Shown here in pieces: positions 10,928 to 22,486 of a DNA stretch of 64,000 nucleotides. Origin of the DNA: Bufo bufo. Taxonomy: Eukaryota > Chordata > Amphibia > Anura > Bufonidae. Position 1 is the first letter of the stretch, and every line of letters begins with the position of its first letter. Below the pieces are notes generated by a model. That model did no database searches. It was given only the letters and a program-made list of their open reading frames with translations, and had not been told where the DNA came from. Position numbers and translations under genes: made by a program. Location: the NCBI RefSeq assembly GCF_905171765.1, contig NC_053392.1, forward strand, positions 399,831,899-399,895,898. Reading direction: 5' to 3'.

Positions 10928-12490
10928 CACTGCGTGCAGAATTATTAGGCAAATGAGTATTTTGACCACATCATCCTCTTTATGCATGTTGTCTTACTCC
11001 AAGCTGTATAGGCTCGAAAGCCTACTACCAATTAAGCATATTAGGTGATGTGCATCTCTGTAATGAGAAGGGGTGTGGTCTAATGACATCAACACCCTAT
11101 ATTAGGTGTGCATAATTATTAGGCAACTACCTTTCCTTTGGCAAAATGGGTCAAAAGAAGGACTTGACAGGCTCAGAAAAGTCAAAAATAGTGAGATATC
11201 TTGCAGAGGGGTGCAGCACTCTTAAAATTGCAAAGCTTCTGAAGCGTGATCATCGAACAATCAAGCGTTTCATTCAAAATAGTCAACAGGGTCGCAAGAA
11301 GCGTGTGGAAAAACCAAGGCGCAAAATAACTGCCCATGAACTGAGAAAAGTCAAGCGTGCAGCTGCCAAGATGCCACTTGCCACCAGTTTGGCCATATTT
11401 CAGAGCTGCAACATCACTGGAGTGCCCAAAAGCACAAGGTGTGCAATACCCAGAGACATGGCCAAGGTAAGAAAGGCTGAAAGACGACCACCACTGAACA
11501 AGACACACAAGCTGAAACGTCAAGACTGGGCCAAGAAATATCTCAAGACTGATTTTTCTAAGGTTTTATGGACTGATGAAATGAGAGTGAGTCTTGATGG
11601 GCCAGATGGATGGGCCCGTGGCTGGATTGGTAAAGGGCAGAGAGCTCCAGTCCGACTCAGACGCCAGCAAGGTGGAGGTGGAGTACTGGTTTGGGCTGGT
11701 ATCATCAAAGATGAGCTTGTGGGGCCTTTTCGGGTTGAGGATGGAGTCAAGCTCAACTCCCAGTCCTACTGCCAGTTTCTGGAAGACACCTTCTTCAAGC
11801 AGTGGTACAGGAAGAAGTCTGCATCCTTCAAGAAAAACATGATTTTCATGCAGGACAATGCTCCATCACACGCGTCCAAGTACTCCACAGCGTGGCTGGC
11901 AAGAAAGGGTATAAAAGAAGAAAATCTAATGACATGGCCTCCTTGTTCACCTGATCTGAACCCCATTGAGAACCTGTGGTCCATCATCAAATGTGAGATT
12001 TACAAGGAGGGAAAACAGTACACCTCTCTGAACAGTGTCTGGGAGGCTGTGGTTGCTGCTGCACGCAATGTTGATGGTGAACAGATCAAAACACTGACAG
12101 AATCCATGGATGGCAGGCTTTTGAGTGTCCTTGCAAAGAAAGGTGGCTATATTGGTCACTGATTTGTTTTTGTTTTGTTTTTGAATGTCAGAAATGTATA
12201 TTTGTGAATGTTGAGATGTTATATTGGTTTCACTGGTAAAAATAAATAATTGAAATGGGTATATATTTGTTTTTTGTTAAGTTGCCTAATAATTATGCAC
12301 AGTAATAGTCACCTGCACACACAGATATCCCCCTAAAATAGCTAAAACTAAAAACAAACTAAAAACTACTTCCAAAAATATTCAGCTTTGATATTAATGA
12401 GTTTTTTGGGTTCATTGAGAACATGGTTGTTGTTCAATAATAAAATTAATCCTCAAAAATACAACTTGCCTAATAATTCTGCACTCCCTG
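10928..12490 (+). mobile_element. Tc1/mariner transposon, apparently complete (DD37E)
   Basis: 1563 bp flanked by TA (10926-10927 and 12491-12492). Both ends carry GTGCAGAATTATTAGGCAA-like termini (from 10928; inverted at 12464-12490). A second inner copy occurs at each end (TGCATAATTATTAGGCAAC at about 11109-11127, inverted at about 12280-12300), giving the inverted-repeat/direct-repeat layout seen in many Tc1 elements. It encodes an uninterrupted 338-residue transposase. The insertion lies in the LINE ORF2. Confidence 0.93.
11146..12162 (+). CDS. Tc1/mariner transposase, 338 aa, DD37E
   Basis: The cut-and-paste transposase of the surrounding element. The N-terminal helix-turn-helix DNA-binding region spans about residues 1-110: GSEKSKIVRYLAEG..TLKIAKLLKRDHRTIKRFI, then a basic KKRVEKPRRK linker. 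The RNase H-fold catalytic domain follows, with D144 (LWTDE), D237 (MQDNAPSH) and E275 (NPIENLW). There are 37 residues between D237 and E275, unlike the DD34E spacing of classical Tc1. The ORF is complete, 338 codons, close to the usual Tc1 length of about 340. The start ATG (11146) follows the inner inverted repeat by about 20 bp. All three catalytic residues and the PDLNPIENLW block are present, so the enzyme may be active; that is not shown. Confidence 0.93.
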   Translation: MGQKKDLTGSEKSKIVRYLAEGCSTLKIAKLLKRDHRTIKRFIQNSQQGRKKRVEKPRRKITAHELRKVKRAAAKMPLATSLAIFQSCNITGVPKSTRCAIPRDMAKVRKAERRPPLNKTHKLKRQDWAKKYLKTDFSKVLWTDEMRVSLDGPDGWARGWIGKGQRAPVRLRRQQGGGGVLVWAGIIKDELVGPFRVEDGVKLNSQSYCQFLEDTFFKQWYRKKSASFKKNMIFMQDNAPSHASKYSTAWLARKGIKEENLMTWPPCSPDLNPIENLWSIIKCEIYKEGKQYTSLNSVWEAVVAAARNVDGEQIKTLTESMDGRLLSVLAKKGGYIGH

Positions 12491-12492
12491 TA

Positions 12493-13510
12493 CAATTGAA
12501 CAGATGGTTAGAGTTGGTTGACCCCAAAAGACAACCGGATGTAAAAGAGATATGCGAATACAGCGTAGTCCCCTCACTCCAAAGATACATATGGCTTCCT
12601 GATATAAGCTTAAATAAAAGCAAAGATCTAGATCCCATGTTAAAGGGGATACGAGAGACCTGGGTAGAATTCAGTAAAGAACTAGCCCCCGCCCCATCCC
12701 CCCTAATGCCTGCAAGTCTCATCCCTGATTATCTGGGAAACAACAGGGATATCTTCCCGGAGGTATGGTCTTCATTATCTCAGGCTAGAATTGAGGAATT
12801 AACTCCTGATATAGAATCCTCAATAATGGATAGGGTGCCCGAGCAAACAAAGAATTCCCCAGGTTTTTTCCTTAAAAGATCATATATTAGAGCTGTGTGC
12901 GGTGGGATGAAGGAGAAATGCAGTTCCCGGAGACCCTTGACAGATTCGAAAAGATAATACTATCTCCACTACCCAAACAAAGGAAAATTGCAGCATTATA
13001 CCATCTGGTAGGAAGTGAGGGTGAGGCGAAAAAAGCACTATACTTTCGAGAATGGGAGACAGAGCTAAATATCGTTTTCACGGATCAGGAAACCAAAAAA
13101 CTATTAGCATTCTCACATGGGTTCTCACCATGTGTTCGTCTCCAAGAAAACCACTTCAAACTTCTCTCCAGATAGTACAGAACCCCTGAGTTCCTTTTTA
13201 GAAGAGGACTGTCCCCTGATCGGCGGTGCTGGAGATGTAGAGAAGGAGTAGGCTCACTATCCCACATTTGGTGGACATGCCCCTTGATTATACCATACTG
13301 GGAGGGTGTAAATGCGGTAATAAATAAAGTATCAGCCTCTGAACTTAAAATCACAATAGAAGTGGTAGTCTTTTCTAAAGCAACTGACCTCTATCACCCG
13401 TCAAAGCGAAATCTAGTAACCCATCTTATCTCGGCTGCTAAAGCCATTATACCTCTTCACTGGCTTGAGGCTGATCCACCCTCAGTACAAGAATGGAAGG
13501 CGAAAGTAAG
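12493..13510 (+). pseudogene. LINE ORF2 fragment 2 (C-terminal region)
   Basis: Continues the LINE protein after the Tc1 element: QLNRWLELVDPKRQ onward to about 12890, then a frameshift near 12900, then LPKQRKIAALYHLV to about 13174. A stop at 13172-13174 (TAG for TGG) precedes the L1-type zinc-finger-like segment CWRC..SLSHIWWTCP at about 13228-13280, and the frame then runs to the Gypsy-2 insertion. Conserved order and motifs support L1/Tx1. It is inactive because of the frameshift, the stop and the insertions. Confidence 0.8.
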
Positions 13511-14216
13511 TGCAGCATACGGGTAGGTTACCCGACACTGCTATATCATAACGTGTATTTCCCTTTAAGAGAGTTAGGCCTGCAGCAGGCAATTCATATT
13601 TCAGCCAGCAGAGGGAGCCCCCTGGTTAGTATAAATAGGCTAGGGCCTAGCCTAGGAAGTTAGTTCAGAAGCTTCCAGAGTGAGTTCAGAAGTTTCTAGA
13701 GGCTGAGGAAGCTGAGAGGGAGACAGAGGCAAAGCGCAGAAAAGCAAGAGGTACTCAAGATAACAGAGGAGGTACTTTATAAAGAGAGAACCAAGGATAT
13801 ACGCCAGAGTTAAGGTATTGGGCCTTGGAGAAGATTTTCTATGTCCCAGGATCAGTCAGGAATAGAGTGCAAGCTCCTGTACTGCAAGTCCTGTGTTTCA
13901 CACTCTGAAGTCACCTTGCTTAATCTGTATTGCCTGCATCGACCGTATTGAAAAATCAACTGTATGCAAAGGAACTGTGCTTCCGTTAGTGTCTCTATAT
14001 GGAAACTACTAAAGTTGGAGTTTTGTTTTAACATCACGTGGTTCCTCAGTTATTCCTGCTATCAGCAAACGGCGTGCCACCGTTTAATTGGCACTGGCGT
14101 CACGAACATTTTCCTACCATCACCTGCCTATGCAGAGAGTCAGCCGTCTCAGGTTAGTGTCTATTGCACTACTACACCCAGGAACACATTTCTACACACA
14201 ACTTGAGTACGCTGCA
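13511..14216 (+). repeat. Gypsy-2 5' LTR
   Basis: 706 bp, TG...CA termini, TATAAATA at 13630-13637. It contains CACTGGCGTCACGAACATT (about 14093-14111), part of which is repeated directly just after the LTR. Confidence 0.93.
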
Positions 14217-14224
14217 CCTCTCTT

Positions 14225-14245
14225 TTGGCGTCACGAACAGGATAC
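14225..14245 (+). other. Candidate Gypsy-2 primer-binding site
   Basis: TGGCGTCACGAACAGG begins about ten bases after the LTR end. The TGG start is what a tRNA-primed element should show. I cannot assign the tRNA. The offset from the LTR is longer than usual. Confidence 0.4.
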
Positions 14246-14760
14246 GCACGCTTTCTAGTGCAAGAAGCGTGAACTTTGTGCCTTATACAGTTGCCCTGTG
14301 ACCAAAGTGACAAATTGCCTGTTTATTTAAAGTGGACTTTGTGGACTGAAAATCCTACCCAAAGTGTTCCTAAAATCTCCAAAACGCACTGTGCAGTGTT
14401 GCGCTATCAAGAGGAAGGAAATCGCCACACCGGAGTGTGGTTTTATGGACTTTTCAACAACCCTGCTTGCTGTCAGGGAATGGTGACCAAGATGGCCACC
14501 GGCCGCCTGGAGTAAAGTTTCCCGCGCTGCTGAGGACCTTCGTGGGCGGATCCCTGCAAAGACACAGAGAATCCCGCCCCTCGTCATCATCGCACCGCCG
14601 CGGCCCTGCTTCTTCTACGTCACCGCGTACTCAGGACGTCCGGAATCTCTCGAGACTTGGACTGCGCAAACCCGGCGATACCGGTAAGAACTTGTAACCG
14701 GAGGGAAGGGGATTGTTACGGCCCCTTTAGTCACCAGCGGCCACATCGCAATAAGCTACA

Positions 14761-17397
14761 ATGTCAGAACCGGGAGTGCCTGAGCAGCCGGCCCCGGGAG
14801 AGCTTGCGGCTCCTAATCATCCTACAGCCCCCAGCATGATGCCCTTTACCATGCCTTACTATTTCGGGGCCCCATGGTTCCCCCGCTACAGAGGAGAGAC
14901 CCATACCCTAAGGGACTTTAAAGAAAAGTTGCTGGCATTATTCAAACTGTACCCCATAAATGCCGACCAGCAAATGGAAATCCTGCTAGCGCAGCTGGAG
15001 GGAGCTGCCCGCAGGGAGGTATTATCCTGGCCTGCTACTGAGCGGAGTACTCTAGAACAGATATTCACCCGCCTCAGGGCCACTTTTGAAACTAGGACTG
15101 CCTCAGAGATAAAGATGCACTTCTTTGGCAAGAAACAGAAGTCCGGTGAGTCCCTCCGTGACTATGCCCTATCACTTCAGGAGGCTTTAGGGGCTGTAAT
15201 TCAGATAGATCCCAAAGAGGCTGATAACCAGGACCAGACCCTGAGGGAACAATTTATCAACGGGGTGTCTAGTGAACAAATAAGGACCCAATTAAAGATG
15301 CTGTCCGCCCAGCACCCTAACAGTACCTTTCTGGACTTTAAAGAACTGGCTATAAAAATTCTGGGGTCCGCAGTATCTCCTGAGTTGAGCACCCCACCTG
15401 AGTCACCAGCCTGCAGGCCAAAACCGCTTATCACTAACCGAGCTGAGGCCGGCCAAGCTGTTCAAGTGTCAGCTACCGATACTATTGCCATGCTGACAGA
15501 GCAAGTAAATCACCTCACTAAAAGTCTAGAGAAAGTGTGCAGAAAAATAGAGGAATGGGAAAAACCCATAATGCTAGAAGAAGAATTCCTGTCACCTCCT
15601 AGGCCGTTCCTACCTCCTTACCAAGAGACTCACCCCAGGGATCCTGGGAGGCGTAATAGAGATCGCAATGCGGCCCGTGTGTACATACTGCAAAAAGCTG
15701 GGACACACAGAATCCACGTGCTGGCAGTTAAACGGGCAACCCCTGAGGCTGAGGACCACCCCTCGGGAGGTAGAACACTAGGTCCAGAGGATCCAAATTG
15801 GATGCCACGTTATGTAGGATCCCATCCTAAAATCAATATAGAGATCAACGGGGTCCCCTTTGAAGCCCTATTAGATACTGGGTCTCAGGTCACTACTATT
15901 CAGCTGCCTGCATTTGAAAAGTTCTGGGACACCAACCAGTTGACCCAACCGCCTGAATCCCGGGTGGAAATTATCGCCAGCAATGGCAAACCAGTAAAGA
16001 TTCATGGATACTGGGAACCCACCCTGCAGGTGGGAGAAGTAACCCTGCCTCAACAGGGAGTGATCGTAGTACAGGCCGGTGACAGAGGAGGACATCCTGT
16101 CATTCTAGGCACCAATGTCTTCAAAAACTGTTATTCAGAAATACTTGCTGTATTACATCAGACTTTGCCCACTGCTTCCTCTGCATCCAGGAGGGTGATT
16201 CAAAAGACTATTACTGTGTTAAGTGCCCAACAGAGGTTTGCTAATGGGAAAGGAGAAATTTGTACTGCCAGGATTAGTGATATTAAGCCTGTGACTTTGC
16301 CTCCTAATTCTCAAACTCTTTTATGGTGTCGTGCTGTCCTGGGAGTCCAAGGCCGAGATTATCCAGCCCTGGTGGAACCAATCCAGATGGAGGATTACCC
16401 TTATGTGAGAGCTGCCAAGTGCTTGGTGAACGTCTCCCAAGGTAAAGTACCTGTCCGTCTGATTAACCTGAGTGATCATCCTGTTGCGCTTACTAAGCAT
16501 TGCCGTGTTGCCCAGCTGTCCCAGGTGTCCTTCCAAGACATCATTCGTCTTCCAGTGACAGAAAAGCCGCCAGCTGCAGTCAGCGGACGTCCGTCGGTGA
16601 CCCAGCCACAAGTGCCCTGGTGGGAAGAGCTCCATGTGGGGGACGAGACTACCCCCCAACATCAACAAGAAGGGATCCTACAGCTGGTCAAAGAGTACCA
16701 CCAGGCGTTCAGTAAGCATGCTACTGATTATGGGGAGGTGAGTGCCATACAACACACCATACCTACTGGCTCTCATCCTCCTATCAAGGAGAGATACAGA
16801 CCCTTACCACCTACTTCATATCAGACTGTAAAAGAAATGATCCAAGAGATGAAAGACTCTAATGTAATCCGGGACAGCCGTAGTCCGTGGGCTGCACCCC
16901 TGGTCCTTGTAAAGAAGAAGGATGGTGGTATCCGTTTCTGTGTGGATTATAGGAAAATTAATCAAATAACCCACAAAGATGCATACCCACTGCCCCGCAT
17001 TGAGGAGTCACTAACTGCTCTGGGCTCCTCTGCCTATTTCTCCACATTGGACTTGACCAGTGGCTACTGGCAAGTACCCATGGCCCCTGCAGATAGGGAA
17101 AAGACTGCTTTCACTACTCCCATGGGCCTGTTCGAATTCAATTGTATGCCGTTCGGGCTATGTAATGCCCCAGGAACTTTTCAGAGACTAATGGAACGGT
17201 GTTTGGGTCACAAAAACTTCGAAACAGTGCTGCTGTATCTAGATGACGTCATTGTGTACTCAAAAACGTATGAAGACCATCTGAAACATTTGGCAGAAGT
17301 ATTTGAAATCCTTAGGCCTGGGAGCTGTGTTAGCCCAAATCCAAGAGGGAAAAGAGAGAGTGATAGCATATGCAAGCCGCTCCCTGAAAGGAGCTGA
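14761..17397 (+). pseudogene. gag-pol: Gypsy-2 gag-protease-RT (fused frame, truncated)
   Basis: The frame opens at the ATG at 14761. Residues 1-210 are a capsid-like Gag with similarity in style to PNMA-type Ty3 Gags (RDFKEKLLALFKL..., LRDYALSLQEALG). The zinc knuckle is not in this frame: it is encoded at 15680-15721 in the next frame, which ends at a TAG at 15779-15781. Protease LLDTGSQVTTI is at about residue 371. RT motifs FCVDYRKI, FSTLDLTSGYWQ, FNCMPFGLCNAP and YLDDVIVYS (residue 825) follow. After FEIL (about 17313) the frame leaves homology because roughly 450 bp of RT thumb and RNase H start are missing. The last 25 residues are out-of-frame sequence. Confidence 0.88.
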
Positions 17398-17587
17398 GAA
17401 AAATGACCAGAATTATAGTTCCTTCAAACTAGAGTTCCTGGCATTAGTGTGGGCAGTGACAGAAAAATTCAAGGATTATCTAGCCGCCACCCCGTTCATT
17501 GCATTCACTGACAATAACCCTCTGGCACATCTAAATACAGCTAGGGGCCTCGGAGCAGAGATGGGCCTCTCGCCTCGCCAACTATGA
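17314..17587 (+). pseudogene. pol: Gypsy-2 RNase H fragment
   Basis: From the deletion junction (about 17314) this frame reads [22 protein letters not shown] and [17 protein letters not shown], followed by FTDNNPL. These are the middle and end of a Ty3 RNase H; the first catalytic aspartate segment is missing. A further frame change near 17548 moves the homology into the integrase frame. Confidence 0.82.
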
Positions 17588-19622
17588 TTTCTCTGTAAAA
17601 TATCGTGCTGGACGTACTAATGATAATGCTGATGCTTTATCCAGGCTTCCCACAGAGACAGCTCCTGATGATGTGCGAGATGCTTGGGAAGATGTAGAGA
17701 TGCCGGCTTTCTATAACAAATTTGCTCAACAGGATCAGGCTCGAGCTACCAATGACAGAGCTGCAGTTCCTTCACCCTCCAGTAGGCCTGATCCTAAAGA
17801 AGAAAGGTGGGTGAAACTACAGTCTGAAAGTAGAGTGCTGGGTGAGTTGTTGGACTTCATTACTAGTGGCAGAGCCCCTGAGAGGATTCGGCGTAAGAGT
17901 GCAGATCCTGAGCTCATCAAACTGTGGAGACAGCGCCATCAACTCTTCATACAAAAGGGCCTATTGCTACGGAGAAGCCTAGACCCAGTGTCCAACGAGA
18001 GAGTGCACCAGATTCTCATACCCCGACGAGATGCAGGTATGGTGTTGGAGATGTACCACAATCAATCCGGTCACTTTGGGGTCCAAAAGACTGAGGCTAC
18101 TATCCGCCAGCGGTTTTACTGGGTGGGCATGAGAGAAGACATGGAGAAGTGGTGTCGGGAGTGTGTAGCCTGTGCCTTAAAACAAAGTGAGCACCATGAT
18201 CAGAGGGCACCACTGAGACCCATTGTAAGTACTCGTCCTCTTGAACTTGTCGCCATCGACCATGTGAAACTGGAGCCTAGTCGCTCAGGGTATGCTTATG
18301 CCATGACTATTATTGACCATTTCACTAAGTTTGTTGTAGCGGTGCCTGTGAGAGACCAGACAGCCAAGACTACCGCCGAACTGTTCTGGAAGCACTTCCT
18401 CCTGCCCTATGGATGTCCAGAAAAGATCCTCACCGACCAAGGACCTGCTTTTGAGTTCCATCTGTTCCATGAACTGTGCCGCTTACACAACTGTAAGAAG
18501 ATCCGGACAACGGCCTACCATCCTCAAGGTAATGGATTATGTGAAAAAATGAATCAGACCTTGATAGAGATGCTGAGGGCCGTGCCTCCTGAAAACAGAG
18601 GAGATTGGCCTAATCTGTTGCCACAGCTCATGTTCACATACAATCATACCATACATTGTTCCACCGGGTATACCCCTTTTTACTTGATGTTTGGGCGCCA
18701 AGGGACATTGCCTGCTGATCATTCATTGGACATACACGTTCCTGATTGCATTAACCCATTACCTAACACCGACTGGGTTGCTGAACATCAAAGGCGATTG
18801 AATACAGCCAAAGCCATTGTTCAGGAACGTATGGACTATGCTAGGGACCGACAGCAGAGAGACTATGATCAAGCAGCCCATGCAGAACCCTTGACAATAG
18901 GGGCCGTGGTATGGTTAAAGAATAACCGCCGTACCAGTAAACTGGACAGTAAATGGGAGCGAAGTCCCTATGTTGTCACTGCAATCCCAAATGTTGGAAC
19001 TTACACTTATGAGATCACCCGGGAAGACAAGGGATCCCAAATTGTACATCGAAACTGGTTGAAGCTCTGCCTGACACCAGAACCTAGTGCCGAGAGTTCT
19101 GGATCTGAATATCCTGTGTCAGAGTCAGCAATACCGCCCGAGGATCCTATGCTGGCTGTCAGTAATCTCAGGTATGACGCTGATCCCATGCATTGGCTTC
19201 TGACACCATGGTTGAACTTGCTGGTGCCTGCTCCGGCACCTACTGTAGCTTCACCTCCAGAAGAGCCGGTTCAAGATGCCCTGGATCCAGTTCCCCCTCT
19301 AGTGGATCTAGTTGTTCCTGTTGTTCCAGTTGTTCCTGTTGTTCCAGTTGTTCCTGACCAAGGTCTCCCTGATGGAGACCCTCCTGTTGCGCCTCTTTCT
19401 TCTACCTCGTTGCTAAGGGAAGAAGAGACCCCTATATTGAGAAGGTCTACCCGGATGACCAGGGGACGCCCGCCAGTCCGTTTAGGAGACTTTGACTATT
19501 CTGGTGGTGTCTCCTCCCAAACAGTTGCTACTGGTAATGCCTTGCTGGACATTTGTGCGCAAGAATGGACTCCTCCACGTGAGCCCTTGCCTGTGATACA
19601 CCCACAGGATACTCCTGGGTAG
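17550..19622 (+). pseudogene. pol: Gypsy-2 RNase H end, integrase and C-terminal tail
   Basis: Open from 17550 to the TAG at 19620-19622 and reading [19 protein letters not shown] at first. Integrase zinc finger HNQSGHFGVQKTEATIRQRFYW..C..C spans about 18058-18180. The catalytic region has AIDHVKLE (about 18255), TDQGPAF (about 18434) and PQGNGLCEKMNQ (about 18520-18555). A C-terminal DNA-binding-like region lies at 18890-19065. The tail contains a VVPVVP repeat coded by tandem GTTGTTCC-like units (19310-19356). The integrase part looks undamaged, but it has no intact upstream frame. The first ATG is at 17673. Confidence 0.88.
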
Positions 19623-19888
19623 TTCTGTTATTATACTGTCACCAAAGACAATGGACTAACCTGGTTCACCCTAAGTCCGCTGTGCCAGGTCAGCGGCCGT
19701 GCCTAAGAAGCAAGAAGACGCCCCTTTCCCTTGTGTCATTTGTTCATGAAGTTACTAATGTTATGTTTTTCTGTGTGAAACAATTATTTATTGTATTTGT
19801 AATGTAATGCATATGTTATGTACCATGTTATGCCGGTTCAGGAAGGTGTGTGAGTACGAGGCCTTACTCATGTTAAAGTCTGGGGGTG

Positions 19889-20594
19889 TGCAGCATACGG
19901 GTAGGTTACCCGACACTGCTATATCATAACGTGTATTTCCCTTTAAGAGAGTTAGGCCTGCAGCAGGCAATTCATATTTCAGCCAGCAGAGGGAGCCCCC
20001 TGGTTAGTATAAATAGGCTAGGGCCTAGCCTAGGAAGTTAGTTCAGAAGCTTCCAGAGTGAGTTCAGAAGTTTCTAGAGGCTGAGGAAGCTGAGAGGGAG
20101 ACAGAGGCAAAGCGCAGAAAAGCAAGAGGTACTCAAGATAACAGAGGAGGTACTTTATAAAGAGAGAACCAAGGATATACGCCAGAGTTAAGGTATTGGG
20201 CCTTGGAGAAGATTTTCTATGTCCCAGGATCAGTCAGGAATAGAGTGCAAGCTCCTGTACTGCAAGTCCTGTGTTTCACACTCTGAAGTCACCTTGCTTA
20301 ATCTGTATTGCCTGCATCGACCGTATTGAAAAATCAACTGTATGCAAAGGAACTGTGCTTCCGTTAATGTCTCTATATGGAAACTACTAAAGTTGGAGTT
20401 TTGTTTTAACATCACGTGGTTCCTCAGTTATTCCTGCTATCAGCAAACGGCGTGCCACCGTTTAATTGGCACTGGCGTCACGAACATTTTCCTACCATCA
20501 CCTGACTATGCAGAGAGTCAGCCGTCTCAGGTTAGTGTCTATTGCACTACTACACCCAGGAACACATTTCTACACACAACTTGAGTACGCTGCA
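19889..20594 (+). repeat. Gypsy-2 3' LTR
   Basis: 706 bp, nearly identical to 13511-14216; the two differences seen are near 20367 and 20505. A short purine-rich AAAGTCTGGGGGTG precedes it at 19875-19888 and serves as the polypurine tract candidate. Confidence 0.93.
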
Positions 20595-20598
20595 TAAG

Positions 20599-20958
20599 TC
20601 AGATTTGCCAATTTGAAGAAATGACGAGCTGGATCAACAGGTGTCTCACAACAGATTCCTAAAAGTATGGCAACCTTGGAAGATAGAGGGCTTTAAATCA
20701 GATTGAGTGGCGGGCCGATAGTAGGCCTCATTGGCTGCGGCTTCTCAAGCACAGAATCTACCCCCCCCCCTCCTTTTCTTCTCTCTCTCTTTTTCCTTTA
20801 TCTTTATGGGTCCAAAATTATGTTTAATAGTTTTTCTTGATCACTCCAGTATTGTGTATCCTGCGATAAATAATTGAGTTTATGGAGTGTCTGAGGAGAC
20901 CTTACCTGTTGAAATGTCTGTGGCTTGTAAACAATAAAAGTTCTTCTATGTTATTTCT
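20599..20958 (+). pseudogene. LINE ORF2 end and 3' UTR (fragment 3)
   Basis: Resumes the LINE frame directly after Gypsy-2 (CQFEEMTSWINRC), with a frame change near 20660 and an end at about 20703 (EGFKSD, stop). A 3' UTR with a C-run, a CT-rich tract (20760-20805) and a likely AATAAAAG signal follows. Confidence 0.7.
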
Positions 20959-21709
20959 GATAACTTGTACAACTCCCTATATATTACTTCAGACTCTGGC
21001 CATCAGGCTCTTTTCAGTCTGTTTGAAAATTTGAAAATAAAGAATTAATAATACAAATCAAGTAGCAAAGTTATTCAACGAAGTGTTGCGTGAATTCGTG
21101 AATAATTAATCGCCTCATTTTAATGAAGCACAGATCTCCATACAGCATTAAAAAAAGTCTTAGCGAAGCGACTTCAGATGTAGCATCCCAAGCTTGCTTC
21201 ACTCATCACAAGGTTTTTTTTTTGTGTTTTTGTAACATTTTGTTTTTTATGCATTTTTTGTGCTGTTTTTATTTAATTTTAATTGTTTTGTTAGGCAAAA
21301 AATGCCAGCTCCAGATATTACATGGAAGCCTATGGGAAGAATGAAATGCAGAACACACATGTGAGGAAAAGAATAAAGGCATCCATTTTGTATATGTATG
21401 TGATACAGTGAAGGGTCTGCTGGTAGACGGGAGGTATTTTCCTCCCAACTGATTGCAGCAAAGTAAGGTCAAGCACCAAACTGGATCTCACATGCCGATC
21501 CGGGCTTTGCACCGACACCCAACTGTCATAAAAGCCAGCTAAGAGTGTGGGCAAGGGTGTTGCTGTGTTAATGTGCTTCTGGCTGATCCCCCCATGCTGA
21601 TAATTAATTTTCTTATCTCAAATTGAACATAGTAACTCAAAGCTTGTCTACACTTTGACACTTTTAATGCGTGTTTTTGTGTATAAATATGTGCACTGGT
21701 CATTATAAT
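20959..21709. other. No gene seen; AT-rich spacer with an 85-bp repeat
   Basis: No supportable open frame. The segment at about 21588-21668 (CATGCTGAT..., TCTTATCTCAAATT..., AGCTTGTCTACACT) recurs with a few changes at about 26418-26496. 21119-21200 has short GCGAAGCGACTTC-type sequence common in frog hAT-derived repeats. Confidence 0.5.
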
Positions 21710-22486
21710 TAGAGATGAGCGAAGTTTTAAAAAATTCGATTCGGCCGGTTCGCCGACTATTTCGAAAAAATGCGGTATGATACAAATTTATTTGCGGCAA
21801 ATCGCGTTAACAAACGGCTATTTACTGGCTGCAGAGAGCCTTTATAGTGGTTTAGAACACTGTGCCTTGCAGTAACACACATAGGGAGTCTGCTGTGGTA
21901 GTGAAATAATACTGTGAGTCAATATGACATGCAGATGACAGGCGTCGCTCTTAGAATCACTGCACACTTCACTTATTTGGGCAGTCATGGGACCGAAACT
22001 GACCAAATAACTCAAGTATGAACTCAGCCTTACAGGACGATGTAAGCGCCAAAAAGAAGCGCACTCCTTTTACACCGTCGTCAGCTGATTCCACATATGG
22101 ATGTCTACAGAACCAGTTCTGTTAAACGCTTATACAAGTAGAGCCCCCCGACAGAGTGGAGAGACCGTCAGCAGTAAGTTTGTGTTGACGTTGCTGATTA
22201 TTTTGCCCTTCCTCTGATCCGTATGAACAATAACCCCAAAAAAACGGATCAAATCACAAGCCAATTCTGATGGGACCATACAGGCCTTACAGCTGCTATA
22301 CAGACAGGATCTGTTGTGCGTCTCATTTTTCCTTCCTTCTGACAGATCAAAAGAAGGGTCAAATAAATGATGATGTCAGCCAGGCTGAAAGGCAAAATAG
22401 TGGCCCAGTCATAAAGTGGGGAGGGTAGGAACAGCATGAGAAGTCCACAGAGTGACCCTATGACATAGTGGTGAGGAGGAAGCAGC

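Larger units (their letters stand above)
13511..20594 (+). mobile_element. Gypsy-2: young Ty3/Gypsy element with deleted pol
   Basis: LTRs 13511-14216 and 19889-20594 (706 bp each, TGCAGC...GCTGCA) differ at only two positions by eye. The flanks duplicate TAAG (13507-13510 and 20595-20598). Interior: leader 14217-14760, gag-protease-RT, RNase H remnant, integrase. There is no chromodomain and no envelope gene. The near-identical LTRs mean recent insertion. Pol nonetheless has an internal deletion and two frame changes, so this copy probably moved with proteins supplied by another copy, or decayed soon after. Confidence 0.93.
10709..20958 (+). mobile_element. 5'-truncated L1/Tx1-like LINE split by two younger elements
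   Basis: Three pieces (10709-10927, 12493-13510, 20599-20958) read in order as the C-terminal part of an L1-type ORF2 and its 3' UTR. The interruptions are a Tc1/mariner at 10928-12490 (TA duplication) and Gypsy-2 at 13511-20594 (TAAG duplication). The third piece ends in a 3' UTR with a C/T-rich tract (20760-20805) and an AATAAAAG signal at about 20934. No poly(A) tail is evident. Confidence 0.85.

Noticed and set aside
13511..20594. Gypsy-2 as an endogenous retrovirus with an envelope gene
   Set aside because: No envelope-like frame lies between integrase and the 3' LTR; only 266 bp remain. RT and integrase are of Ty3/Gypsy type.
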